From DASRDU01 sp035560235 (GTDB lineage Bacteria > Acidobacteriota > Blastocatellia > RBC074): a stretch of DNA of 64,000 bases. Shown here one piece after another: positions 20,467 to 29,041 of this stretch; the first letter of the stretch is position 1, and every line of letters begins with the position of its first letter. Under the pieces are notes generated by a model. It had not been told where the DNA came from. It searched no databases and saw only the letters and a program-made list of their open reading frames with translations. Location: assembly GCA_035560235.1 (NCBI GenBank), contig DATMAG010000090.1:44134-108133 (forward strand), written 5' to 3'. The translations under genes were made by a program, and so were the position numbers.

Positions 20467-21942
20467 ATGCAATACATTCCCAAAGGCACACCCATGCACG
20501 AAAAGCTCAGCACCGGTTTCGTGCGAGTCGAGGCACTCTTTGACGAGTTGCGCGCTCAGGGATTCACCGGCTATGTGCTGATCAACTTCCCGCAGTCCAC
20601 AGGTTATATCTGGTTCAGTAATGGCCAGGTGCTCAACGCCGTTGAGGAAAGTCAGCGCGAACGTCACGCGGGCATCTCGGTGACTGAACAACTGTTGCGT
20701 CAGGCGGCACAGACGCGCGGCACGATCTCTATCTACAACCTTCAGAATGAAGCGGTCATCGCCATGGCAGGCATCGCTGAAGGGCAGCTGGTTTATGAAA
20801 ATCTGACCAGCGATTTTGCCAGCCTGGCCAAGCTTATCCGGAAGGTCAGCCGCGAACACAAACTGCATTTCATCAGCCTGACTTTCGCCGATCAGCCGAA
20901 GGAAGGCGGGCTGATCTTTATTGATGGTGAGCGCGTTGAAGTCTTCTGCTCGACGCAGCAGGGCGACCTGACCGGCTCACAGGCACTGCAGCAGCTTGTA
21001 ACACAAAGCGAAGGGCGGCTGGCCGCGTTCAGTCTCTTCAAAGCCAGAAGCGCCGATCTGCCGGCCTTTGATGAGCGGGATGTCGAAACCAGTCTGAATC
21101 GTCTGACACAGAATCTGACAACTCCGGCACCGCCGATTCCACCGCCACCGACTCCGCCGCCGTTTATGCCTGCCGGAGCGTCATCACACGGCGCTTCATC
21201 CGCAGTCTCGGCTTCCGGGCAGTCTGCCAGTACACCAGCGCCCGTTTCGTCACCGTCGCCTGTCAAGGAGGTCGCGCCTTTCACCAGACCGAGAACAGAT
21301 CTCGCCAACGGAGCCGCATCTCTGTTGACTCCACAGTCCGTTCAGCCCAGACCGGCGGCGACCGAAGCTGAAGATATTCTCGATGTGCCTGAGACTACGC
21401 CCGAAGCTGACAGCACCAGCAGCAAAACTTCGCCTGGCACTGCCGGACTCAGATCCGCATCGGCCAGTAAAACCATGCCGGGAGCGCCGGCAACTGCGCC
21501 GCTCACGCCTGTCGCCACTCAGGTCACTCTGGCCGAACCGAAATCCGGAGCAGAGATGGCCGAACTGACCGGACTGATGAGCCAGGTCATTGCCGCCGTC
21601 GAACGCGGCATGACCGTAGCCGGACGCGGCAGTTCATTTCCGACCGCACTGCGCGCCGGGCTGCTTGCAGTGACTGAGCAGTATCCGTTCCTCGACCCGT
21701 TTGCGGCTGAGTTTGAATATCACGACCGCGAAATAGTCTTCGTCGGTTCAGCGCAGCCCGAAGAGTTCTCCAAAGGTCTGACTGAAGCGCTCAGGCAGAT
21801 GGTCGAAGACCTGATCTATTCATCCAATGGCCGCGTGCGCGATTACATTTCAGAAGAACTGACGAAAGTCGAACGCGAACGTGGCGATGAACTGACAAAG
21901 TTCGGGCTTGATGGTCTGACCCGACGCATCTGTCAGAACTGA
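20467..21942 (+). CDS. Two-domain protein with proline-rich linker, function unknown
   Basis: The 491-residue protein has an N-terminal region (about 1-215) of mixed alpha/beta pattern with a GYVLINFPQSTGYIWFSNGQ segment. That segment faintly recalls DUF4388/PATAN-like domains, which describe a surface used in two-component signalling; this is a weak resemblance. A Pro/Ala/Ser/Thr-rich linker (about 218-360, including PPIPPPPTPPP) follows, then a C-terminal helical domain rich in charged residues. No signal peptide or membrane segment is seen, so it is likely cytoplasmic. ATG at 20467 has AGGA upstream; ATG at 20494 has AAAGG and is an equally good start. Monocistronic, ended by a hairpin. 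Confidence 0.75.
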   Translation: MQYIPKGTPMHEKLSTGFVRVEALFDELRAQGFTGYVLINFPQSTGYIWFSNGQVLNAVEESQRERHAGISVTEQLLRQAAQTRGTISIYNLQNEAVIAMAGIAEGQLVYENLTSDFASLAKLIRKVSREHKLHFISLTFADQPKEGGLIFIDGERVEVFCSTQQGDLTGSQALQQLVTQSEGRLAAFSLFKARSADLPAFDERDVETSLNRLTQNLTTPAPPIPPPPTPPPFMPAGASSHGASSAVSASGQSASTPAPVSSPSPVKEVAPFTRPRTDLANGAASLLTPQSVQPRPAATEAEDILDVPETTPEADSTSSKTSPGTAGLRSASASKTMPGAPATAPLTPVATQVTLAEPKSGAEMAELTGLMSQVIAAVERGMTVAGRGSSFPTALRAGLLAVTEQYPFLDPFAAEFEYHDREIVFVGSAQPEEFSKGLTEALRQMVEDLIYSSNGRVRDYISEELTKVERERGDELTKFGLDGLTRRICQN

Positions 21943-21960
21943 ACTGAAATTCATCAGACT

Positions 21961-22006
21961 CAGAAAAGGCAACGAATCATCGCTGGTTCGCTGCCTTTTC
22001 TGTTTT
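21961..22006 (+). terminator. Terminator hairpin after the proline-rich protein gene
   Basis: CAGAAAAGGCA (21961-21971) pairs with TGCCTTTTCTG (21992-22002), followed by TTTT on the plus strand. A second perfect 10-bp inverted repeat, CATCAGACAG/CTGTCTGATG (22007-22016 and 22027-22036), overlaps the end of the convergent BON gene. Confidence 0.75.
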
Positions 22007-22008
22007 CA

Positions 22009-22692
22009 TCAGACAGGCCGATTGAACTGTCTGATGCGCAGATGGCTGTAAACCTCTCTGACGCCCGGAACAGATTCGGCAATGTCCTCGATCAGATGCT
22101 TTTCGTAACGGCTTTCGACCGTGCCCGCCAGTGTGACTTCACCATTATTGATCCTGACCTCAACATCGCTCGGATCAACTTCCTGATGATCGGTCAGCCG
22201 GTCGCAGATATCCTCATAGATTCGCGCATCGGAACGCTGATAACCCCGCGGCCCGCGACCGACGTAAGGCCCGGCGCTGCTCCACTGCGGCCTGTCAGGC
22301 CAGGGTACCGGGCCTGCTTCAGCGCCGGGGCGGCGCGTGGCGAGCGGCCCGTCAACCGCGCGACGGATCTGCTCATCATAGCCATGACTTTCGCGCATCC
22401 TGTCCATGCGGCGGCGGCGTTCGGCCTCTTCATCCCCAAACCACGAGAGAACCTCATCTCCGGCCCGGGCAAACGCTCCGCGTTCGCTATGGCGCTGTGA
22501 TTCTCTTTCTTCAAGCCCGCGATCATCCAGTTCACCACCATAAGCGGGCGGACCGTAATCGCTGCGCGCGCTGCTCAGATTCGGGCGATTCATTCCGTAC
22601 TCCGCTCTGCCGCGCGGTGCCGCACCGGGAATGTCAGCATCCCGCTCTGAGTAACGACCGCGTTCGTAATTCTGATACTCACTTCTTCTCAT
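22009..22692 (-). CDS. BON-domain protein
   Basis: A 227-residue protein. Residues 1-75 are Arg/Tyr/Glu-rich and probably disordered, residues about 80-100 carry the SWFGDEEAERRRRMD motif seen in soluble BON proteins of this kind, and the C-terminal 70 residues form one BON domain (YEDICDRLTDHQEVDPSDVE then NNGEVTLAGTVES). BON domains bind membranes or other envelope parts and are common in osmotic or general stress proteins. No signal peptide is visible. AGGAGGAG precedes the ATG. It follows the PfpI gene by 25 bases on the same strand. Confidence 0.85.
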   Translation of the reverse strand: MRRSEYQNYERGRYSERDADIPGAAPRGRAEYGMNRPNLSSARSDYGPPAYGGELDDRGLEERESQRHSERGAFARAGDEVLSWFGDEEAERRRRMDRMRESHGYDEQIRRAVDGPLATRRPGAEAGPVPWPDRPQWSSAGPYVGRGPRGYQRSDARIYEDICDRLTDHQEVDPSDVEVRINNGEVTLAGTVESRYEKHLIEDIAESVPGVREVYSHLRIRQFNRPV

Positions 22693-22717
22693 GCTGCTCT
22701 CCTCCTTATTTCATGCG

Positions 22718-23281
22718 TCAGGCGCGCTGACGCAGGTGTCTGCCTTCAGCGAACTCCTCGATCATCTTCTGATTGAAGGCCGGGATGTCATCAGGCTTGC
22801 GGCTGGTGACGAGTCCCTGATCGGTGACCACTTCCTGATCAACCCACTGCGCGCCCGCGTTTTTGAGATCGGTCTGAATTGATTCATACGAAGTCATCCG
22901 GCGGCCTTTGACGACGCCCGCGTCAATCAGTGTCCACGGGCCGTGACAAATCGCGGCGACCGGTTTGCCGGAATCAAAGAAGGCTTTGACGAACCGCAGC
23001 GCCTGCTGATTGCGGCGCAGATGGTCGGGATTCATCACTCCGCCGGGCAGCAGCAGCGCGTCGTAATCATCAGCCCGCGCCTGATCAAGCGCGACCTCCA
23101 CAGGAAACCTGTCGCCCCACTCGGTGTGATTCCAGCCTTTGACCTCGCCTTTGGATGGCGAGACGATCTGTGTCTGCGCGCCCGCCTGCTCAAGCGCCTG
23201 TTTCGGTTCGGTCAGTTCCACCTGCTCGAATCCGTCCGCGACCAGAATGGCAACTTTCTTACCCTCCAGTTTCTGCTTCAT
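22718..23281 (-). CDS. DJ-1/PfpI family protein
   Basis: The 187-residue protein has the PfpI fold with the nucleophile elbow AICHGPW (Cys112, His113) and the Glu of the active site early in the chain (EQVELTEP). Family members act as glyoxalases, deglycases or stress proteases/chaperones, and sequence alone does not decide; the closest type is general stress protein 18. AAAGGAG lies seven bases before the ATG. It heads a two-gene unit with the BON protein, divergent from the ferritin-like gene, which suggests a general stress group. Confidence 0.88.
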   Translation of the reverse strand: MKQKLEGKKVAILVADGFEQVELTEPKQALEQAGAQTQIVSPSKGEVKGWNHTEWGDRFPVEVALDQARADDYDALLLPGGVMNPDHLRRNQQALRFVKAFFDSGKPVAAICHGPWTLIDAGVVKGRRMTSYESIQTDLKNAGAQWVDQEVVTDQGLVTSRKPDDIPAFNQKMIEEFAEGRHLRQRA

Positions 23282-23635
23282 CTCTGAACTCCTTTCACTT
23301 TGTTATGACGATTGCCGTGTCCGTATTCACTGTAGCTCCTGCATACATTCTGTTCTCTCCGCTGCAGGCAGTATTGATCTGTTTTCTGAAAGACTGGTTG
23401 TGACTCTCTCTTCAGCCGCAAGCGGAGTGCCGCAACGCAGCAGCCGGGATCAGCGCGGTCTGACCAGGGTGGCCGGGCATAATGATTGCTCTGTCAGCAG
23501 ATGAATCTCTGACACACAGATGGCAGCAGAGACAGAGCAAACCGGAGAGTTTGCTCATCTCCCGGCAATGCGTCCGTTGAAAGGACACGAGCAGATTTTC
23601 CAGTTTGCTGAGCTTTAACTGAGGAGGGAGACGCA
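23282..23635. other. Divergent intergenic region of the stress genes
   Basis: This 354-base stretch must hold promoters for the PfpI-BON pair and the ferritin-like gene. I could not fix convincing -35/-10 pairs. An inverted pair CTGTCAG...CTGACA lies near 23491-23516, about 120 bases before the ferritin-like ATG, and may be an operator. No extra gene was recognised. Confidence 0.45.
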
Positions 23636-24289
23636 ATGAGTTTCTTAACCAACATTCAGGAGCTGCGTGAGCGCGCGCGCCAGCAGATTGAAAACGGCCC
23701 GGTCACGGCTGATTACGGTCTGGATCGTGAACAGGCTGTCAATATTCTGAATGAAGCCCTGGCTACTGAGCTGGTTTGTATCCTGCGTTACCGCTTTCAT
23801 TACTTTATGGCTACCGGCATTCATTCTTCCGCCGTTGCCGAAGAGTTTCTCGAACACGCCAAAGAGGAGCAGGAACACGCCGACAGAATTGCCGAACGCA
23901 TCAAACAGCTCGGCGGCAAACCCGAAATGAATCCGACAGTCATCACGCAGCTGAGCCACAGCGAGTACAAGGAAGGCTCCTCGCTCGCCGACATGATCCG
24001 CGAGGATCTGATTGCCGAACGCATCGCCGTCGAAAGTTACCGCGAGATGGTTCGCTTCTTCGGCGAAAAAGACCCGACTTCGCGCGTGATGATGGAAGAG
24101 ATTCTGGCGAATGAAGAGGAACACGCCGACGAGATGGCTGACCTGCTCTTTGCCGTTGAGCCGCAGTCCGGCGACAACCCGCGCCGTCTCTATTTCAGGG
24201 ATGAAGTGCCGGGCCAGGCAGGCGCAGGCCAGACTGTCGGGCAGCAGCAGGAACAGCCGCAGGCGCAGCAGAAGAAATCGGGCCGCTGA
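23636..24289 (+). CDS. Ferritin-like (bacterioferritin/Dps-type) protein
   Basis: A four-helix di-iron protein of 217 residues. Ligand-type motifs are visible: Glu in LATELVCILRYRFHYF, EExEH in AKEEQEHAD, Glu in LIAERIAVESY, and EEEHADEM near residue 160. This pattern fits bacterioferritin-like proteins that store iron or detoxify peroxide. The last 30 residues form a Gln/Gly-rich tail (QQQEQPQAQQKK) not needed for the fold. A strong GAGGAGGGAG precedes the ATG. It is divergent from the PfpI-BON pair, consistent with an oxidative-stress role; the exact subfamily is uncertain. Confidence 0.88.
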   Translation: MSFLTNIQELRERARQQIENGPVTADYGLDREQAVNILNEALATELVCILRYRFHYFMATGIHSSAVAEEFLEHAKEEQEHADRIAERIKQLGGKPEMNPTVITQLSHSEYKEGSSLADMIREDLIAERIAVESYREMVRFFGEKDPTSRVMMEEILANEEEHADEMADLLFAVEPQSGDNPRRLYFRDEVPGQAGAGQTVGQQQEQPQAQQKKSGR

Positions 24290-24400
24290 GTCAGTCTGAA
24301 CACTCCTCCTGATGCTCCCCGCAATCAAACAGTCTTGCGCAGGAATCACCCTGCCTGGCAGGTTGCAGGCAGGGCTGTGGTCTCTGCGAGGTCATTGATT

Positions 24401-27400
24401 ATGGCAGTTGCAATCCGCTTCAAAACTCCACCGACTCAGTTTTCTCAGCATCTGCAAACCGGAACCACCACGACCATCACAGTTGACGCGCAGGCGCTCG
24501 AACGTGAACTGCGCGCCACAATTCGCGGCGAAGTGCGCTTCAGCGACGGCGATCGCGGGATGTATTCGGCAGACGCTTCGAATTACCGGATGATTCCGCT
24601 CGGCGTCGTGCTGCCGATGGATTCGGATGATGTGGTTGCCACGGTTGCGGCCTGTCGTCGTTACGGCGCGCCGATCTTTGCGCGCGGCGGCGGCACTGGC
24701 ATTCCCGGGCAGACGGTCAACGACGGGCTGCTGCTCGATTTCTCGAAGTACATGCATCACGTGCTGTCGCTCGATCCGCAGCGGAAGCGGGCGCGCGTGC
24801 AGCCCGGCACAGTGCTCGACACGCTGCGACACGAAGCTGAAAAACATCACCTCACGTTCGGCCCCGATCCGGCGACTCACAGCCGCTGTACGCTCGGCGG
24901 AATGATCGGCAACAATTCGTGCGGCATTCATTCGGTGATGGCCGGGCGCACGTCCGACAACATCGCCGCGCTCGAAGTGCTGACTTACGACGGCGCGCGG
25001 ATGCGGGTCGGCGAGACGAGCGATGATGAACTGAACCGCATCATCAGCGCGGGCGGCAGACGCGGCGAGATTTACTCGAAGCTGCGCGAGTTCAAAGACA
25101 GATATGCTGAACTGATTCGCCGCGAGTTTCCACAGATTCCGCGCCGCGTCTCCGGTTACAACCTGCCTGAGCTGCTGCCCGAAAATAAATTCAACGTGGC
25201 GCGCGCGCTGGTCGGTTCGGAATGCACCTGCGTGCTGGTACTCGAAGCCGAAACGATCCTGGTCGAAAGCCCGCCGGTGCGCTCGCTGCTGGTGCTTGGC
25301 TATGACGATATTTATGTCGCTGCCGATCACGTCACCGAACCGCTGCCCTTTCATCCCATCGGTCTTGAAGCGATGGATGACACGATCATTGATGACATAA
25401 AAAAGAAGGGCATTCACCCGCCCAACCTCAACCTGATGCCCGCAGGCAGAGGCTGGTTGCTTGTGGAATTCGGCGGCCACAGCAAGGCAGAGGCCGACGA
25501 GAGCGCGAGAAAGCTGATGGATGAACTGAAGCAGAAACCGAACCCGCCTTCGATGAAGCTCTTTGATGACCCGAAGCAGGAAGCTCTGGTCTGGCACTTC
25601 CGCGAAGAAGGGCTTGGCGCAACGGCGAAGGTGCCCGGCGAAAAGGAGAATCACGAAGGCTGGGAGGATTCAGCCGTGCCGCCGGAAAACCTGGGCAGAT
25701 ACCTGCGCGCGCTGAGCGGGCTGATGGACAAGTACAACTATCGCGGCGCGCTCTATGGCCATTTCGGTCAGGGCTGCGTGCATACGCGACTCGACTTCGA
25801 CCTTGAAACCGCTGACGGCATTCAGACCTTTCGACGCTTTCTCGAAGAGGCCGCCGACCTGGTGGTGAAGCACGGCGGATCGCTTTCGGGCGAACACGGT
25901 GACGGGCAGGCGCGCGGCGAACTGCTCGGACGAATGTTCAGCAATGAGATGATTCAGGCCTTCCGCGAATTCAAGACCATCTGGGATCCGGAATGGAAGA
26001 TGAATCCTGGCAAGCTCATTGATCCTTATCGCGTGGATGAAAACCTGCGCCTCGGGACACACTACAACCCGCCGCAGCTCAGGACTCATTTTCAGTTTCC
26101 TGACGACCGGCACAGCTTCGCGTGGGCGACCGAACGCTGCGTCGGCGCGGGCGTCTGTCGCAGACACGGCGGCGGCACGATGTGTCCGAGTTATATGGTC
26201 ACGCTCGAAGAAAAACATTCGACGCGTGGCCGCGCCCGTCTGCTCGGTGAAATGGTGCGTGGCGAAACGATCAGGGACGGCTGGCAGAGCGAGGAGGTCA
26301 AAGAGGCGCTCGATCTGTGCCTGGCCTGCAAGGGCTGCAAGGGCGAATGTCCCGTGCAGGTGGATATGGCTGCGTACAAGTCAGAATTTCTTTCGCACTA
26401 TTACGAAGGTCGCCTGCGCCCGCGCACAGCCTGGACGATGGGACACATTCATTTCTGGTCCCGGCTCGCTTCAATCGCGCCAGGGGTCGTCAACTTTCTG
26501 ACTCACGCTCCTGTCTTCAATCGCGTGGCCAAAACCATTGCGGGCATTCATCCGTTGCGCACGATTCCAGAGTATGCGCCGGTCAGCTTCAGGGAGTGGT
26601 TCAGACAGCGTCGCAGCAATGGCCACGCGAGTCGCGAAGCAGTGATTTTGTGGGCCGACACGTTCAATAACTATTTTCATCCGGAGACAGCGCAGGCGGC
26701 GGTTGAAGTTCTCGAGGCGGCAGGCTTTCGCGTCGTCGTGCCAACGCAGGATCTGTGCTGCGGTCGCCCGCTGCACGACTGGGGAATGCTCGCTGAAGCG
26801 AAGGCTCGTCTGCGTGAAATTCTCGACGCGCTCAAAGCGCCGATTGAAGCGGGCGCAACAATTGTCGTGCTTGAGCCGAGCTGCGCTTCGGTCTTTCGTG
26901 ACGAACTGACAAACTTCTTTCCGACCGACGAGAATGCAAAGCGTCTGAGCCATCAGACCATGCTGTTCAGCGAATTTCTTGAGCGCAGGGCGCCGCACTT
27001 CGAGCTGCCCCAACTCAGGCGACACGCCGTAGTGCACGGTCACTGCCATCACAAATCGTTATGGAAGATGGATGATGAAGAGGCAGTGCTGAAGCGAATG
27101 GGCGTGGACTTCGAGATGCCCGACACGGGCTGCTGCGGAATGGCCGGAGCGTTCGGCTTCGAGCGCGGCGATCATTACGAAGTGTCGCTCAAATGCGGCG
27201 AGCGCGTGCTGCTGCCGGCGGTGCGCGAAGCGGCGAAGGACGCGATCATCATTGCCGACGGCTTCAGTTGCAGGGAGCAGATCGCGCAAACCACCGACCG
27301 TCACGCACTGCATCTGGCTCAGGTCATTCAGATGGCGATGCGCGAAGGCGCGGACGGGCCGCAGGGCGATTATCCCGAAACGCGCTGCGCCGGGCCATTG

Positions 27401-27502
27401 AAGGTTTCGTCTGATCACACTGCGCTCAAAACCGCCGTCATCATCGGCGCAGTTGCGCTGGCCGGTAGCCTGTTGTGGCGGGGTCTGAAGGACAGGCGGT
27501 GA
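24401..27502 (+). CDS. GlcD-GlcF type fusion: FAD oxidoreductase with iron-sulfur domain and C-terminal membrane helix
   Basis: A 1033-residue fusion resembling YdiJ-type D-2-hydroxyacid dehydrogenases. The N-terminal FAD-binding domain has GGGTGIPGQ near 95 and TLGGMIGNNSCG, followed by the FAD-oxidase C-terminal domain with SGEHGDG. Two 4Fe-4S motifs follow (CVGAGVC...CP near 580-595 and CLACKGCKGECP near 640), then two CCG motifs (DLCCGRP near 785, TGCCGMAG near 910). Residues about 1005-1024 are hydrophobic and followed by Arg/Lys, a probable membrane anchor that ordinary YdiJ-like proteins do not need. Start at 24401 has GAGG upstream; an earlier in-frame start is at 24335. Substrate (2-hydroxyglutarate, lactate or similar) is not settled by sequence. 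Confidence 0.9.
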   Translation: MAVAIRFKTPPTQFSQHLQTGTTTTITVDAQALERELRATIRGEVRFSDGDRGMYSADASNYRMIPLGVVLPMDSDDVVATVAACRRYGAPIFARGGGTGIPGQTVNDGLLLDFSKYMHHVLSLDPQRKRARVQPGTVLDTLRHEAEKHHLTFGPDPATHSRCTLGGMIGNNSCGIHSVMAGRTSDNIAALEVLTYDGARMRVGETSDDELNRIISAGGRRGEIYSKLREFKDRYAELIRREFPQIPRRVSGYNLPELLPENKFNVARALVGSECTCVLVLEAETILVESPPVRSLLVLGYDDIYVAADHVTEPLPFHPIGLEAMDDTIIDDIKKKGIHPPNLNLMPAGRGWLLVEFGGHSKAEADESARKLMDELKQKPNPPSMKLFDDPKQEALVWHFREEGLGATAKVPGEKENHEGWEDSAVPPENLGRYLRALSGLMDKYNYRGALYGHFGQGCVHTRLDFDLETADGIQTFRRFLEEAADLVVKHGGSLSGEHGDGQARGELLGRMFSNEMIQAFREFKTIWDPEWKMNPGKLIDPYRVDENLRLGTHYNPPQLRTHFQFPDDRHSFAWATERCVGAGVCRRHGGGTMCPSYMVTLEEKHSTRGRARLLGEMVRGETIRDGWQSEEVKEALDLCLACKGCKGECPVQVDMAAYKSEFLSHYYEGRLRPRTAWTMGHIHFWSRLASIAPGVVNFLTHAPVFNRVAKTIAGIHPLRTIPEYAPVSFREWFRQRRSNGHASREAVILWADTFNNYFHPETAQAAVEVLEAAGFRVVVPTQDLCCGRPLHDWGMLAEAKARLREILDALKAPIEAGATIVVLEPSCASVFRDELTNFFPTDENAKRLSHQTMLFSEFLERRAPHFELPQLRRHAVVHGHCHHKSLWKMDDEEAVLKRMGVDFEMPDTGCCGMAGAFGFERGDHYEVSLKCGERVLLPAVREAAKDAIIIADGFSCREQIAQTTDRHALHLAQVIQMAMREGADGPQGDYPETRCAGPLKVSSDHTALKTAVIIGAVALAGSLLWRGLKDRR

Positions 27503-27565
27503 ATGCACTGACGCTGGAATTACAGAGGCTTTATCCTCATACTGAAGCGGGACCGGGAATGCCTG

Positions 27566-27664
27566 CATTCTCCATTCTCCATTTTCAATTCTCCGTTGTC
27601 TGTAAAGGGCAGGCTCACAAATCACCCGGCTCTGCAAATAATGGAGAATTGAAAATGGAGAATG
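27566..27664. repeat. Heptad element of CATTCTC type, inverted arms
   Basis: Five 7-base units of CATTCTC type (27566-27600). The 22 bases 27573-27594 pair perfectly with 27643-27664 across a 48-base loop. It sits between the GlcD-GlcF fusion and the histidine kinase. The fifth unit, CGTTGTC, resembles the GTTGTCC type seen elsewhere in the window. Confidence 0.85.
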
Positions 27665-27706
27665 CTTCGGGTTTTCAGCGGTTCCGCTATTCAGCGGGGA
27701 CAAGCG

Positions 27707-29041
27707 ATGCGATTCAGGGCGGGCAGTGATGAAACATTCGATGAGGCCGGCACTCTTCGTCTTTTCAGACAGCAGGAGACGACGCTGGCGCTGCTGAATC
27801 TGGCTGTGATTGCGGCGCTGCTGCTGGTTCACGCGGCTTTTATTTCTCTGCTCGGCCTGCCTTCGCGCTGGCTGGTGCTGGCTCTGGCGGCGCGCTTTCT
27901 GCTGCTGATCGTTGAATTGATCTGGCTGCAGCGGCTCACGCAACCGCCGAGTCCGGCCCTTGCGGCAGCGTGGACGCATTACTCAATCTGGATCAATATT
28001 GCCTTTGCCTTTCTGGCCGCGCATCTGGGCGGCGCGGCTGATACGCATTATTCGGTGCTGATGGTGCTGCCCGTCATCGCTGCGGCCTGGCGTTTCAGCC
28101 TGCCGGGAACGCTGGCGATTGCGGCGGTGGCGATTGCGCTGACCTTCCTTGAAGTCCGGCTCTTCTTTCGCAGCCATCCTCCGGCGCAGACGAGCGAATA
28201 TTTTGAAGCTGCAACGGTGTCGCTGATCTTTCTGGTCGTGGCGCTCGTCGTCCGGCTGCTCGTGCGCAATCTGCGGCGCGAAGAACTGAAGCTCAGAGAG
28301 AGTCTGGCTGAACTCAGACGCACGCAGGACAGGCTGGTGGCTGAAGAGAAGCTCGCCGCCATCGGTCGCCTGTCGAGCGGCATCGCGCACGAAATCCGCA
28401 ATCCGGTGGCAATGATTTCAAGCTCGCTGACAATGGCAAATCAGAGCAGCGATGCCGCACTGCGCACAGAGATGTTCGAGATTGCGGCGCAGGAAGCGAC
28501 GAGGCTCGAACGGCTGACAACTGAATTTCTCACCTACGCTCGCGGCAAGGAACCGGAACGCAGAAGAGTGAAACTCGGAGCCACGCTCGGTTATGTTGTC
28601 AGTCTGATGAAAGCGCAGGCGGCTGAATCGAATGTGGCCCTCAGGCTTGAATGCCCGGTTGAATTTGAAGCCTCGGTTGATGACTTTCAGATTCAGCAGG
28701 CGCTGCTCAACCTGCTTGGCAACGCGCTCGATGCGACGCCGAGCGGCGGCAGAATTCTGATCGGCGGTTCAGTGAACGAGAGAAACGAACTGACCTTGTT
28801 CGTCGAAAACAGCGGCGAGCGAATCCCTGATGAAGTTGCGGCGCGGATCTTCGAGCCGTTCTTCAGCACGAAAAATAAAGGCACGGGGCTTGGGCTGGCG
28901 ATTGTTCGCAACATTGCCCAGGCGCATCGTGGCCGCGCTGAACTGACAATGAATGAACCGGGCCGGGTGCGATTCTCTCTCATTATTCCGCAGTCTGACC
29001 TGACGGGAGGAGCCGATGGCGCGCATTCTGATCATAGATGA
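27707..29041 (+). CDS. Membrane sensor histidine kinase
   Basis: Senses an unknown signal and phosphorylates the sigma-54 regulator encoded next. Of 444 residues the first about 190 are hydrophobic with five or six helices and no large periplasmic domain, suggesting an intramembrane signal. HisKA follows with IAHEIRNP (His228), then HATPase with NLLGNALDATPSGG (N box) and GTGLGLAIV (G box). ATG at 27707 is chosen because GGGGA lies upstream; an earlier ATG at 27662 is inside the heptad repeat. The 3' end overlaps the regulator gene by 26 bases, an AtoS/NtrB-like arrangement. Confidence 0.9.
   Translation: MRFRAGSDETFDEAGTLRLFRQQETTLALLNLAVIAALLLVHAAFISLLGLPSRWLVLALAARFLLLIVELIWLQRLTQPPSPALAAAWTHYSIWINIAFAFLAAHLGGAADTHYSVLMVLPVIAAAWRFSLPGTLAIAAVAIALTFLEVRLFFRSHPPAQTSEYFEAATVSLIFLVVALVVRLLVRNLRREELKLRESLAELRRTQDRLVAEEKLAAIGRLSSGIAHEIRNPVAMISSSLTMANQSSDAALRTEMFEIAAQEATRLERLTTEFLTYARGKEPERRRVKLGATLGYVVSLMKAQAAESNVALRLECPVEFEASVDDFQIQQALLNLLGNALDATPSGGRILIGGSVNERNELTLFVENSGERIPDEVAARIFEPFFSTKNKGTGLGLAIVRNIAQAHRGRAELTMNEPGRVRFSLIIPQSDLTGGADGAHSDHR

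Noticed and set aside
24392..25654. Minus-strand open frame of 420 codons opposite the GlcD-GlcF gene
   Set aside because: Covers conserved FAD-binding coding sequence on the other strand and shows no domain of its own.
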